From Scheffersomyces stipitis CBS 6054 (taxonomy: Eukaryota > Ascomycota > Pichiomycetes > Serinales > Debaryomycetaceae): a DNA stretch of 64,000 nucleotides. Under the pieces are notes generated by a model that ran no database searches, was not told where the DNA came from, and saw only the letters and a program-made list of their open reading frames with translations. The position numbers were made by a program, and so were the translations under genes. Location: positions 434,001-498,000 of the forward strand of contig NC_009046.1 of the NCBI RefSeq assembly GCF_000209165.1, given 5' to 3'. Positions 51,541 to 61,555 of the stretch are shown here, piece by piece. How positions within the stretch are numbered: position 1 is the stretch's first letter; the number at the start of each line of letters is the position of its first letter.

Positions 51541-53247
51541 CTACGACAACCTTCTGATCAACCTCAGAAAAACAGGACTGGGGTTGTCGTTCCTCTCAAT
51601 CTCACGCTTGGCTCTCTCTCCACGTTCTTCTTCTATCTTTCTGAACTCTTCAGCAGTTGGTGGTAAAGCTTCATTGACTAAGTCAGCTTTTCTGGCTTCT
51701 TCGAAACTGGTGATGGTCTTCTTCAAACCATCAGCACCATTCAACAATGAGCCTTTAGGAAGTGACCCACTGTTCAACTCTTTCAAATGTGCAACGTTCT
51801 CAGATTCTTGTCTCAATACTTGGTACATTCTCGAGATTCTGCCTATAGCGATGATCTTATTACGTAATGCGAGCTTTTTGGCATCGAGAGAATCGTCCTC
51901 TTGCACTGTAGTAGGAGGATTAGTCTGTACCAGTGATACCGCTCCTGGTGCTTGTCCTGGATTTGTGGAGACAGCGCTAACATTCTGCGTGATAGCCTCT
52001 TCGGCCAACGGGGTCTCTTCGTCCAATTCTTCTTCAGTACAGATATTCAATATCGAAACCAACATGTCTGTAACTTTCTCACCAACAAACGGTAACGACC
52101 ACGTAAATACGTCCATAAAATGCGGAAGCCAATAGGGATGAGGTGATGCATTGAATTGACGGATGTTCATCACGTTATTCTCGTATTTGAGAACTGCAGC
52201 CTTGTTGTTGTATGTGTCCAAGTAGTTTGGAGCAGAAAACATCGTCAACAAAGATGGGAATCCTAAAGTCTTTGTTCGCTTATACATTCTGTAGCCAGCA
52301 TCCTGGGCCTCATGGGCTCTGATCACTGAGAGCAAGCCCGTTCGCTCCAAGAACTGACATGATGCCTTGTATGTAAATGCGTAGGAACAGCCACGAACGG
52401 TGTTTCTGACAAACGTTTGGTCCATATTGTCTTCATCGTACTCTTCTGTGGGATCAGCCCATAAGAGATCGCACATAAGCCCTTTTGTGGGTGGTTCTCT
52501 GAAACGATCAAGTCGCTCCAAGTCGGCAAGTGTCTTCAACTCTGGAGACAAACCTCCGTGGACACAAAAGAACTGGTTGTTCATGATCGCAGCCAACGGC
52601 AAGGCGTTAAACGATGCCAAACATTCTTCATATAAATCGGCAGAGTACTTGTGCAAGCATTCAGACTTGAATGTGAAATACTCAGTCAAATGCTTGCATT
52701 CATGGTTACCTCTCAACATCCAGAAGCTCAGATTGTAGTTCAACTTCAATGCATATAAGTAAACAAGACATTCGATGGAGAACGAGCCTCTGTCAACGTA
52801 GTCGCCTAGGAACAAGTACGCCGTACTCTCTGGATTGCCTCCGACTTCAAAGAGCTTCATCAAATCGTAGTATTGTCCATGGACGTCGCCACATATTGTT
52901 ACAGGAGCAGGCACATGGAGCATATTCGGCTCCTTTCGCAAGAGCTCTGTAGCAGCTCTGACGATCCTAATCGCCTGTTCCTCATGAAGTCTACCCTCGC
53001 GGAAAAAATGGTCCTTGAGAAAAGCACAGTTGGGCAATCCATTGGGCAAGAAAAGCTGTTCATCAGTAGGCTTGAATGTGGCCGGAGGCTCTATGGTAGA
53101 AATGGCTCTTTCCTGGGTGTTAATTGTCGTTCCGTCTTCCATAACGTAGATGGACAAGTCCCGTTTTGGTTTGGGATTCTTCTGCTGGAGCGCATTGAGA
53201 GCATTGCTGATCTGATTCGCGTTGTTGATAGCCTCCTGTTGAGACAT
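51541..53247 (-). CDS. CNA1: Calcineurin A, catalytic subunit (PP2B phosphatase)
   Basis: Calcium/calmodulin-dependent Ser/Thr phosphatase that dephosphorylates Crz1 and acts in ion, cell-wall and stress tolerance. The product is 568 residues. Metallophosphatase motifs GDVHG (120-124), GDYVDRG (148-154) and RGNHE (179-183) are intact, as are [27 protein letters not shown] and [17 protein letters not shown]. The calcineurin-B-binding helix follows ([20 protein letters not shown]), then the calmodulin-binding segment ([20 protein letters not shown]) and an autoinhibitory region near residues 520-555. A CTG codon at 52731-52729 (residue 173) lies at a turn where the family has polar residues, again favouring serine. 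The start is the ATG at 53247-53245. CNA1 versus CMP2 naming is not distinguishable here. Confidence 0.96.
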   Translation of the reverse strand: MSQQEAINNANQISNALNALQQKNPKPKRDLSIYVMEDGTTINTQERAISTIEPPATFKPTDEQLFLPNGLPNCAFLKDHFFREGRLHEEQAIRIVRAATELLRKEPNMLHVPAPVTICGDVHGQYYDLMKLFEVGGNPESTAYLFLGDYVDRGSFSIECLVYLYALKLNYNLSFWMLRGNHECKHLTEYFTFKSECLHKYSADLYEECLASFNALPLAAIMNNQFFCVHGGLSPELKTLADLERLDRFREPPTKGLMCDLLWADPTEEYDEDNMDQTFVRNTVRGCSYAFTYKASCQFLERTGLLSVIRAHEAQDAGYRMYKRTKTLGFPSLLTMFSAPNYLDTYNNKAAVLKYENNVMNIRQFNASPHPYWLPHFMDVFTWSLPFVGEKVTDMLVSILNICTEEELDEETPLAEEAITQNVSAVSTNPGQAPGAVSLVQTNPPTTVQEDDSLDAKKLALRNKIIAIGRISRMYQVLRQESENVAHLKELNSGSLPKGSLLNGADGLKKTITSFEEARKADLVNEALPPTAEEFRKIEEERGERAKREIERNDNPSPVFLRLIRRLS

Positions 53248-54223
53248 AGTATGTATTGTTATTGTGTGGTAATAGACTATTGTATGGTGATTGTGTGTTT
53301 ATGGTAGCGTTACGTAGTTGAATTGTATTATGCTACTTGTACTGTGAGATTTCCTTGTCAAAATAGGCCTACGTCGCTCTATTCTGTCCTTTCTGTTATC
53401 TGTATTGATTATCTGGAAACGCTCTGCTAATCTCTTCTTTCTATTCTTTGTTGCTGTTTATGAAAATCGCGAATCTGTAAAGACTACCGCTTTTGCCCAG
53501 AATCAGTTTGGCAATTGGACGGATTTGCAAACGTTACACCAAATATGGAAGCTTGTGACGAATCCCTTAACTCTGACGGATTGCTCAAAATGCTCTCTGT
53601 CTTTTCGTGAATGATGATAAATTGGATGGTATTTCCTGCATAAAGACATCAGCCTACTCATTTTTATCCTACAATCTGAGAACTTTGGAGCTACATACAC
53701 TCCCTTTCCTCTCTATCTATTGGGTTTGCTAATCACTATCATTCTCCACCATATCTGATTCCCATACTGTTTGGTTTCGGGCTCATAGATCTCTAATATA
53801 AATTGGCCAATTCTTGACCTCTCAATTTCCATGAAAAAATTATCGGTCGATGACGTCGTGAATTGAACTGTGATTTTTACGTTTAATGGAGGCTGAAAAA
53901 TCGCTACTCTCCTGCGCTTCGCGTTTTCCACTTTGCCCAACTTCCACAAAATAGGAAAAGACGGCCATCCATGGAAAGGTGGGTCGTGCTAGTTGTCTCG
54001 GTGAATGGTCTAGATCAACTTCGGCGAGGAGCGCTTCAATTGCCGAGGTCAGCTTAACTACACAAAATCGTTAGACACCTTCCAAGATCTTTATATCACG
54101 TGACATATAACCAACTCTCTGCTACTCTAGTTCAATATTACTTTTGCACCCTTCATGATAGGCTACAATTATAAACTACATTCTTGCATTTCTGCAATAT
54201 ATATGGCATATATGACTTTCGGA
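53248..54223. other. Intergenic, calcineurin promoter and SPE1 terminator
   Basis: 976 bp. A minus-strand open frame of about 90 codons (53713-53988) has protein-like composition but no upstream ATG; see findings. A TCACGTGA lies near 54095. Confidence 0.4.
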
Positions 54224-55666
54224 TCAGAGATCCTCAGAACAAACGTAGATAATGTGTGAGTTACCACCCAACCCGTTGAAGGCAGTGGTAGCAGCTGAGG
54301 TGTAGGCTCCTAGGTTTGGAAAGTACAACCAGTCACCGACTTCTACGTCGTGAGACAAGGTGCACTTGCTAGCAACACAGTCTAACCCGTCACAAGTTGG
54401 TCCCCAAATCGAAAAGTGATGCTCACCCTTAGCATCATCGTCGATTAATTTCTGATCATCACTCTCTTCGTCTTGATGATAGAAAAACTTGTTCTTGTGC
54501 TGCAACACATGTGCCTGTGGGTTCTGGTGGTCAAACAAGATGCAGTTCATGTTACCGTAAACACCGTCGTTGATGTAAACCATGGCAGAAACTTGCTTGT
54601 CCTCTTCAGATACAAAAGTAGCTTTTAAATCCAAATCTCTACGGGCAATGATATGGGCTGCTAAGGTGAAAGCGTTGGATACCATGAATCTTCCTGGCTC
54701 AGCAATAAACTTGATTCCGTTTTGGGAGACAAAATCTGCTGGGAAGAACTTGTTCAACGAAGAACAAACCATAGAAGACGATTCATCAAACGTCTCCAAC
54801 TCAAATCCACCACCGATATCCAAGATGGACATTTCGAAACCATATTCCGTGATGGCCCTGTTAAAAACATCACGCGAATCCCTAATGGCTTTGTAGATAG
54901 AGTCGAAGTCCTTGGCACCAGAACCAACATGGAATGCGACTCCTCTAACGTTCAAACCTAACTCCTTTGCCAATGGTAAAAGCTCGTTAATAGCAGCACT
55001 TAAGGTGCAACCGAACTTCGTTGACAAACGACATTGAGCCGTTTCATCATCCGTGGCGAGTCTGATCAAAATCCCACAATCTGGGTGAAATTTTTTCAAC
55101 TTGTGCAATTCCTGGGCATTGTCAACTGTAGTCAAGTTGACATTTGCCTTGGAAGCATGTCTAATAAAGGAATTAGTCTTGCAAGGATTAGCATAGACAA
55201 TTCTGTCTGGGCTGATCCCCAAGTTCAAGATCGTATCGATCTCGTTCTTAGAAGCACAATCGAAGTTGACTCCCAAAGAAGCCAACAACTTGATCACCTC
55301 CAAATTGGTGTTGCACTTTACGGCATAGTGAGGCTGGACCTGGGGCAACTTTTGCTGCCAGACACCAAAAGAACGGTAGACTTCACCCAAATCACAGACA
55401 AAAAACGAGTCTTCGTCACCTGCTTCACATTCCTCGTGGTCAATACCAGAAATGTGATTGACCAAGGCTCTGTTAATCAACTCCCTGGCCAATTGGTCTT
55501 TGGAGGAGGAGGAGGAGGAGGAGATTTCCGCAACAACAGAGGCTCTCAAAACAGCAGCCTTATTGACTGAAACAGACAACTTGCGAACACTTTCAATAGT
55601 TGAATCACTTTTGAGGGAGGATTCGAAAATTGGTTCATCTTGGAAGACTTCAATCGAAGGGGTCAT
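54224..55666 (-). CDS. SPE1: Ornithine decarboxylase
   Basis: PLP enzyme that makes putrescine, the first step of polyamine synthesis. The product is 480 residues from the ATG at 55666-55664; the frame is open further upstream but holds only a TTG and no ATG, so 55666 is the start. The group IV decarboxylase fold is complete: the PLP lysine Lys117 in PHYAVKCN, LLASLGVNFDCASKNEID, RIVYANPCKTNSFIRHA, ATDDETAQCRLSTKFGC, FHVGSGAKD, DIGGGF, FIAEPGRF, and the active-site Cys425 in WGPTCDGLDC. A poly-serine run (residues 49-55) encoded by repeated TCC is in the variable N-terminal region, where fungal enzymes carry antizyme/degradation signals. An acidic insert near residue 380 (HQDEESDDQKLIDDDAK) is also seen. 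No uORF ATG occurs in the first 300 bp upstream. Confidence 0.95.
   Translation of the reverse strand: MTPSIEVFQDEPIFESSLKSDSTIESVRKLSVSVNKAAVLRASVVAEISSSSSSSKDQLARELINRALVNHISGIDHEECEAGDEDSFFVCDLGEVYRSFGVWQQKLPQVQPHYAVKCNTNLEVIKLLASLGVNFDCASKNEIDTILNLGISPDRIVYANPCKTNSFIRHASKANVNLTTVDNAQELHKLKKFHPDCGILIRLATDDETAQCRLSTKFGCTLSAAINELLPLAKELGLNVRGVAFHVGSGAKDFDSIYKAIRDSRDVFNRAITEYGFEMSILDIGGGFELETFDESSSMVCSSLNKFFPADFVSQNGIKFIAEPGRFMVSNAFTLAAHIIARRDLDLKATFVSEEDKQVSAMVYINDGVYGNMNCILFDHQNPQAHVLQHKNKFFYHQDEESDDQKLIDDDAKGEHHFSIWGPTCDGLDCVASKCTLSHDVEVGDWLYFPNLGAYTSAATTAFNGLGGNSHIIYVCSEDL
55502..55523. repeat. TCC trinucleotide microsatellite in SPE1
   Basis: GGA repeats on the plus strand (TCC on the coding strand) encode the poly-serine run in the N-terminal region of ornithine decarboxylase. 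Likely length-variable. Confidence 0.7.
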
Positions 55667-56269
55667 ACCTTGGATGGTTTCGTGGATCGTATTTGCTTCT
55701 TTCAAATTTTCACTAACAATCGACTCTCTCTTTCTGTGGGGAACTACAGAACAGGGCGAGGGAGGATGTATTTACTTTTTCACGTCAAATTACTCACAGG
55801 GTTGAGTAATCTCTTGTAATAAGACTTCAAGCGGCAGCTCTCGTGGAAAAAAGGGGTGGTTCTCAAAGGGGAAGGAGTTTATTCAGGTCCAAAAGACTAT
55901 TAAGAATATAACAACTAGGGCAACTAAAAGTTGAAGATCTATGAAAGAATGAGGAATAGAGAAGAAAAATCTGATTAAAACTCCATCTGAAAAATTCTAA
56001 ATTAAACGGTATTGGCTCTGCATGAAAAAAAATGTCTGAAAAATATTAACTATTCAGAAAACCAGGTTGCATTTAGAGTGTGCATAACATGCAAGAATGG
56101 TATAATTACAATTTAAAGATTGGTAGGTTCTGTATTCTTAACCAAGACGACTTTATTTTAATAGCACAAACTACAAATTCTGCCATTTACAGAAGTTCTA
56201 TAAATCTTCAATATTCTAAAATTACCTTCTACAACTTCTCAATTATCTAATCACTGCATTCTTATACAA
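55667..56269. other. Intergenic, SPE1 promoter and VPS27 terminator
   Basis: 603 bp. No gene; no ATG on the SPE1 strand between 55667 and 55980. Confidence 0.45.
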
Positions 56270-58723
56270 CTATATATCTATCAAAGGTTCAGGCTCGGGC
56301 ACAAACTTCTTTGGTGGTTCTTGCTGTGGTTGCAAGTTCTGTGTAGGTGCTATAGGGAAAGAAACATCTGGGTAAGGAACACTACTATTGTTACTGTTTT
56401 GGTATTCTTCTTCTACAGTATCAATAGGTGGGAATCTGGCACTTGCTTGTTCTACAGCATGTGGGGGCAATTCCGATGATCTTGTTCTAAGAACATGCTC
56501 TCTGGTTGGTTGAACTGGTTGTAATTCTACTTGTCCAGTATAGTTGTCAGAAACTGGCGCAACAGCACCACCAGAACTGTATTCATCCTTCGACTCTTCA
56601 GATCCTGCCCCATTTGGTGGATACACATTATACTGCTGGTCTGTCAGGTCATTAGGATACATGGGTTCTGATGGGGAATCATAAGATTGAGTTGGTGGAT
56701 ACAGAAAATCATTCTGAGCCTGGTTAGGTAAAGGAGGAAGTTCAAAATTTGATTGCTCCTCGTCATCTTCCCCTTCAGGAGGGTACAGCTCTTGAGGTGG
56801 ATAAGCAAAGGTTGGTACTGAAGTCTGCTGTTGTTCGTGTTTCTGTTCCGGAGCTTTCTGTGCCTGTTGTGCTTGAGGATATTGTTCAGTTTGAGGGTAG
56901 TTTGCATAGTAGTATGGAGTAGAAGTTTGGTTTACAGGTGAATGTTGAACAGGGGCGTTCTGACTATGCCCAGTGGGTTGACCTGAAACTGGTTTCGAAC
57001 CATAACCATAGGGGTCTTGATAACCAGAGGGCCGAGATCCACTAGGTTGCTGAGCAATAGGCTGTTGAGGAATTGGCTGCTGGCCCCCAGGATAAGATGG
57101 ATAGCCTGTAGTCTCAGGATGAACATAACCAGCCTGTTGTTGATATCCAGTTCCTTGAGCTGGGATAGACTGCTCGTAGTTCAGCTGAGGTCCACGCATA
57201 TAATCGTTGATCTCAGGAAGTTGAACAGGTGGTACTGATTGCTGGTAGCCATATGTTTGCTTTAACTTGGAATCAAGGTGTTCTTCATACAATCTCGTGA
57301 TAGCTGCGATCTTGTTGTTTAATTCTGTAAAGGCCTTCTGTCTTTCTACAGTATAGATCAAATTCTTGGTTACTTTACTTCTCAATGGACAAACTTTGGT
57401 GTGCAAATCAGTCAACTTCTCATCGTGGAGACGAGCATACAGAATGTTCTGGTCGTTCTTCACTTGGTACATTAACGTAATGAACTTGTTGATATCTGCT
57501 TCTTCTTCCTCGGTCAAACTAGCTACCTGCTTCTTGTGTGCCTCCATATGAGCCTCTGGGGTTACCAGCTGCACATAAGGAAGTTGTTGGCTATACTCGT
57601 GTTGTTGGTTATAGACATTGCTGGGCTTGGGAATGCTGTAGTTGTAGAAATCTGATTGCTCTTCTTGGTGATGTTTTTCCTCTTGTTCTTGTTGCCATTG
57701 CTTCTGCTGTTCCTCTCTCAATCTCTCCTGATCCTGGTAATCCTTCATACTGGCAGCTATGGCAGCCTTCAAGTCTTCATCGTCGTCTTCGTCGGTTATG
57801 GTCTTTGTTTGACTGGAATTTGTTGGAGCATCTCGTGCAACTGGAGCGGAAACAGGAATTTGAGTGTCTTGCAAACTCAATTCTATTGCCTTTCGCAACA
57901 TTTCATCTTCATCATCTTCTTGAACACGCGATGTACCTCTTGAATGAGATGATGAATTATGTTGTGATGGCTTGTTCTTCAGTTTCTGTTTGGCAAGACA
58001 GTTATCACAGGCTCTGACAGGCTTCAGAATGCCCAAAGAAACTAACGGAATGAAGTTACTTGAATGAGTCTGACAGAAAACTCCGCCACAGGCACGACAA
58101 TGATGTTTTCTGTTGATCATCGAGAATTTATCGTAGCAGATCATACACTTATCATCATCAACCCAATCAGGGGGAACTTCTGTGTCTACGAACTTACTGT
58201 TCAAAGCAGACGTCTCAGCAAAGTCTGGAAAGTTGTACGCTTCACTTTCCAAACGCTCGAAACATCTTGTGACGTAGCTTAAATCTGACAGATTCGAAAA
58301 TAAAATGGACCATTCCTTGATGAGCGACAATATGAGCTCACCCACGTTCATCTTGGCTTCCAGATTGCGCACCTGGTAGTTCTTGGTGTCGTAGTGTACC
58401 TTAAATATGAAGTCTACAAGATAGTCCATGAACTCCTTGGATGCAATTTCATTCAAAAAATGAGAACCACAGTTCTTAATACACAAGTCGACCAACTTGA
58501 GTGTTGAAGATAACAAATTCGGGTTGGAATATGTCATACCCAACCGCTTCTTCAACGATCGCATACACTGGATAGGAGGCAACAGTTTACTTCTAATCAA
58601 ATCAGTCACCTCCAAAGCTAATGGCAAATCCAATTCTCCATTAGGAATCGACTCAGAAGTTGCTTCTTGGATCTTGTTGTCCAATTCTATGGTAGAATCA
58701 GAGGAACTGCCAAACCAAGACAT
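56270..58723 (-). CDS. VPS27: Vps27/Hrs ESCRT-0 subunit
   Basis: Endosomal sorting protein that binds ubiquitinated cargo and PI3P and recruits ESCRT-I for multivesicular-body formation. The product is 817 residues. Domains in order: VHS (about 15-150); FYVE zinc finger (187-246) with the PI3P signature RKHHCRACG and paired cysteines CMIC, CRAC, FCQTH and CDNC; two ubiquitin-interacting motifs at 272-288 (MLRKAIELSLQD) and 313-330 (LKAAIAASMKD); a helical GAT-like region (about 395-500) for Hse1 binding; then a long Gln/Pro/Tyr-rich tail with PSEP-type motifs that could bind the UEV domain of Vps23. The protein ends EPLIDI, a clathrin-box-like sequence at the extreme C-terminus as in Saccharomyces Vps27. 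The start is the ATG at 58723-58721. Confidence 0.95.
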   Translation of the reverse strand: MSWFGSSSDSTIELDNKIQEATSESIPNGELDLPLALEVTDLIRSKLLPPIQCMRSLKKRLGMTYSNPNLLSSTLKLVDLCIKNCGSHFLNEIASKEFMDYLVDFIFKVHYDTKNYQVRNLEAKMNVGELILSLIKEWSILFSNLSDLSYVTRCFERLESEAYNFPDFAETSALNSKFVDTEVPPDWVDDDKCMICYDKFSMINRKHHCRACGGVFCQTHSSNFIPLVSLGILKPVRACDNCLAKQKLKNKPSQHNSSSHSRGTSRVQEDDEDEMLRKAIELSLQDTQIPVSAPVARDAPTNSSQTKTITDEDDDEDLKAAIAASMKDYQDQERLREEQQKQWQQEQEEKHHQEEQSDFYNYSIPKPSNVYNQQHEYSQQLPYVQLVTPEAHMEAHKKQVASLTEEEEADINKFITLMYQVKNDQNILYARLHDEKLTDLHTKVCPLRSKVTKNLIYTVERQKAFTELNNKIAAITRLYEEHLDSKLKQTYGYQQSVPPVQLPEINDYMRGPQLNYEQSIPAQGTGYQQQAGYVHPETTGYPSYPGGQQPIPQQPIAQQPSGSRPSGYQDPYGYGSKPVSGQPTGHSQNAPVQHSPVNQTSTPYYYANYPQTEQYPQAQQAQKAPEQKHEQQQTSVPTFAYPPQELYPPEGEDDEEQSNFELPPLPNQAQNDFLYPPTQSYDSPSEPMYPNDLTDQQYNVYPPNGAGSEESKDEYSSGGAVAPVSDNYTGQVELQPVQPTREHVLRTRSSELPPHAVEQASARFPPIDTVEEEYQNSNNSSVPYPDVSFPIAPTQNLQPQQEPPKKFVPEPEPLIDI

Positions 58724-59306
58724 TGTAAGATATGAGATTTACTTTGTGAGAAATGGAGAAATGATAAGAATGAGAATTAATTGAAATTTTCTGGAAGATT
58801 GAAACGATTTTTTTTGTGGCTGAGACCTCAAATGAAGATTTTCTTCTTCTGATTGATAACTCTTTGAGCTCAGATGAGATACTCAAGGGATAAACTCCAA
58901 AAGATGTTGCTTAGAAAGAACTGATCTTGCCTTCGATATCTGAGACTCCTTTCGTCTGCTGGGTGACTGAGAAAAGGGCTGTGTGTGCAGGAGAATGATT
59001 TCTGCTATACACGGCTTAACAAGATTTCTGATGCTTAGTTATTCTGAAGCATCCTATAAATGAGTAGCCCAAACTTCTGGAAGAATTAACAAGAGGATAG
59101 GGGTGTTAGAGCTTTTGTATACATTGTGTATATTCTTTTATTTTCTAAACAGGAACACTAAATCTTTGTGTTCTCAACTCTTGCCATCACTCTCATTTAG
59201 AGTTCTGTAGTTCTCGTGTAGATCTGCTCAAGTTACTCTACGATTTCTAGTTTACATTTCTACTCTATTTCACATCCATTTCTCTATTGTACATTCATTA
59301 AAACAA
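58724..59306. other. Intergenic, VPS27 promoter and ROT1 terminator
   Basis: 583 bp. No gene or repeat recognised. Confidence 0.45.
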
Positions 59307-60041
59307 CTACTTCAAGAACAAATACGATGATGCTGCGCCCAAACAAGCCACAGAGATCCACCAGTACTTCTCAAAGTTCTCGCCAGCAATGTCCTTGACA
59401 GCATTGGTTCTATACTGGTTCTCCAACGACCTCTTGACCCTTCTACGCAAGGACGACTTGGTCTTAGAGGCAGCATCTGTAGGGTTCAAGGCATAAGTTG
59501 GCAACATGAGAGGAGGTTTATAAGCCAAATACAATGGTTGCATCATGGATCCGTCAAACTGGTAGATCTGAAGAGTGTATCTGCCGTGGTACGAATCAAC
59601 AAAAACTTGGTAGGTTTTGAACCAGGTTGGCTGGACATACCTGGTGTAGGTAGATTGGTTGTTGCCGGTGGCACATGGGTCACTCAACAATTGTCTTCCG
59701 TCAACAGCAATTGGTGTTAACACAAGCGAGCCATTTGACAATAACTCGTACGTACCGTGTTGATAGGTGACAGAAGCGATGGGACACTCGTGCTGTCTGG
59801 CGTTACCAACGACTCTGTACAAAGCTTCTTCGTAGTGGCCATCTTCAGTGAAAGAGTATGAAATACCTGGCAAATCAGGTTCAATCAACAATTCATCTTC
59901 TGGGTCATAAAAGCCAGGTCCAGTGAAAACAGTATTGGACTTGGATGTCCAGGTGCCTACCAATTCGGCCATGTTGGGGTCCGCGGCTACGAAGGCTGTC
60001 AATGCAGAAACAGCCCAGACGAACGATGTGGAAAAGTGCAT
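59307..60041 (-). CDS. ROT1: Rot1, ER membrane protein-folding/cell-wall chaperone
   Basis: Essential ER chaperone-like protein needed for beta-1,6-glucan synthesis and O-mannosylation. The product is 244 residues from the ATG at 60041-60039; the frame opens earlier at 60125 without an ATG, and only the 60041 start gives a clean signal peptide (MHFSTSFVWAVSALTAFVAA). The lumenal part has the family motifs ELVGTWTSKSNTVFTGPGFY, PGISYSFTEDGHYEEALYR, CPIASVTYQHGTYELLSNGS, and RYVQPTWFKTYQVFVDSYHG. One C-terminal membrane anchor (YWWISVACLGAASSYLFL) ends the protein. Saccharomyces Rot1 is 256 residues. Three CACGTG sites lie 450-540 bp upstream. Confidence 0.94.
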   Translation of the reverse strand: MHFSTSFVWAVSALTAFVAADPNMAELVGTWTSKSNTVFTGPGFYDPEDELLIEPDLPGISYSFTEDGHYEEALYRVVGNARQHECPIASVTYQHGTYELLSNGSLVLTPIAVDGRQLLSDPCATGNNQSTYTRYVQPTWFKTYQVFVDSYHGRYTLQIYQFDGSMMQPLYLAYKPPLMLPTYALNPTDAASKTKSSLRRRVKRSLENQYRTNAVKDIAGENFEKYWWISVACLGAASSYLFLK

Positions 60042-60492
60042 TGTGTTATGTGAATGTGTGAAATGAAATATATCTTTGATCAAACAGATGACGATGATTT
60101 CTTCACTGCAAAATTGTAGAAACACTAAGAGTTCGGAAAATATGGCTGACCAGTCTTCTCTGCTAGACTAGTTGTCTTGATATAAAATTTGAGCGAGTGT
60201 AATTGTCCACTGTTCGCTCAACAGGGTTATGGATTTGTGGTGGTCTCAGAAGGATGAGATTGGAAAAGATACGCTGTTAACCGATTTTTGTCAGCGAAAG
60301 GAAGGAGAAATGCTTGGAGGGTTCCTCGTGGAGTCTATAGGCAGAAACAGATGGTACGGGTACAAATTAGATAGAGTTATATTTCCAGGAGGAAGCTCTA
60401 AAAAGACAAGATACAAACACGAAAATCAGTAAAGAGCAGCTCTGCCTGTTTTTCTGTTGCGCGCACGAATCTGCAGTTTTTTTTAGAATCGT

Positions 60493-60579
60493 TCACGTGA
60501 GCGTGTTTTCTATTGTCGCTCCCATTGTCCAAAGTGTTTCAAAAGTCAATACAAATATATCACGTGCTTACTCACGTGA
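60493..60579. promoter_or_regulatory. Cluster of three CACGTG E-boxes upstream of ROT1
   Basis: TCACGTGA at 60493-60500 and 60572-60579, with CACGTG at 60561-60566 between. Cbf1/Tye7-type basic helix-loop-helix sites. Three within 87 bp is dense for this sequence. Confidence 0.45.
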
Positions 60580-60993
60580 TCTCGATTTAGATCTGTCCAC
60601 TTAGATCCATTTTCTGCCTCGGTTACGTCATGGGCTATAGTCAGGTGACCAGGCGAATTAGCCACTGGTCTGGTCGGTGGTGGTGGCCAGCAATCTAAGC
60701 CGCAGGCGGGCTATTACGAAAGGTTGTTGTCATATCATCTGTGAGGTTTAACTCAGAGACTCGAGGTGGGACCTCGAAGTAATTTTGCAACCTGTCTGCC
60801 GGATTGGGCGTAGGTGGGCATAGTCTTGAAGTGGATTTGCGATTCAGGGTTCTCCTTTTTGTGTTCTTAGCCCGAAAGGTGAGGCTGATTCCTGGATTGG
60901 GTAATGTTCTGGATGCGCCGGTGCAGGGGAGAAGCAGAGTCTCACTCGTAGATGTCCGTGGCGGTGTACGTGGTAGGAGAGGAATTGGAGGTT

Positions 60994-61023
60994 CAGCCTA
61001 CAACAGCCTACAACAGCCTGCGA
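60994..61023. repeat. 10-bp tandem repeat, three units
   Basis: CAGCCTACAA twice, then the variant CAGCCTGCGA. Non-coding. Confidence 0.6.
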
Positions 61024-61555
61024 CTGTTTACTACCAATTACACCTCGTGTGTTGCGAGGTCTACGGTGCTTATAATATGGGTAGTATGTATTCGTTAAAA
61101 AATGCAAGAATGAGAATATGAAGTATTTATAAGTGGCAGATGTCGTAGAATGGGACAGTATGATTGGGAGTCAACGATGAAGATGAAGCTAATATTAAGT
61201 TTATTATTATCAGCAAGTCTAGGGCAAAAATAAAATAGCGGCGGTAATAAAATAATAAACGCAGAAGAAAAGCAAATATTGCAGATGATGACAGAAGTGA
61301 AGTAACATGTAGGACTTTCGGACAATACTATTCCTATTTTTATTTTGTTATGATAGTGAGTTGTTTCATGCAATTGAACAAGTGATTGAAAATGATCTCA
61401 CCTAATTGTAGCAAATAATGGGTTCTGTCTATGTGTCTAGAAATGTAGTTATCATGCGTGCTCTTGGTAGGTTATTATGTCGTATGCATATAGTGTACAA
61501 AATTTTTTTTTGATATCCTGGCCGCGAAAACCAAATGAAATGCGCATCAACCTTA

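Larger units (their letters stand above)
60042..61555. other. Intergenic, ROT1 promoter and G1 cyclin terminator
   Basis: About 1.5 kb. It holds the E-box cluster at 60493-60579, a GC-rich stretch at 60640-61030 and a short tandem repeat at 60994-61023. An ATG ORF of 67 codons at 60229-60432 (plus) lacks any recognised feature and is not called. Confidence 0.4.

Noticed and set aside
55667..55705. Upstream extension of the SPE1 frame
   Set aside because: Contains no ATG; the start here would be TTG. No TACTAAC or good donor supports an upstream exon.
60229..60432. 67-codon ATG ORF in the ROT1 upstream region
   Set aside because: No recognised domain, no conservation evidence and typical of chance frames; not called.
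60804..61121. 105-codon frame in GC-rich intergenic DNA
   Set aside because: TTG start and composition driven by the local GC-rich and tandem-repeat sequence.
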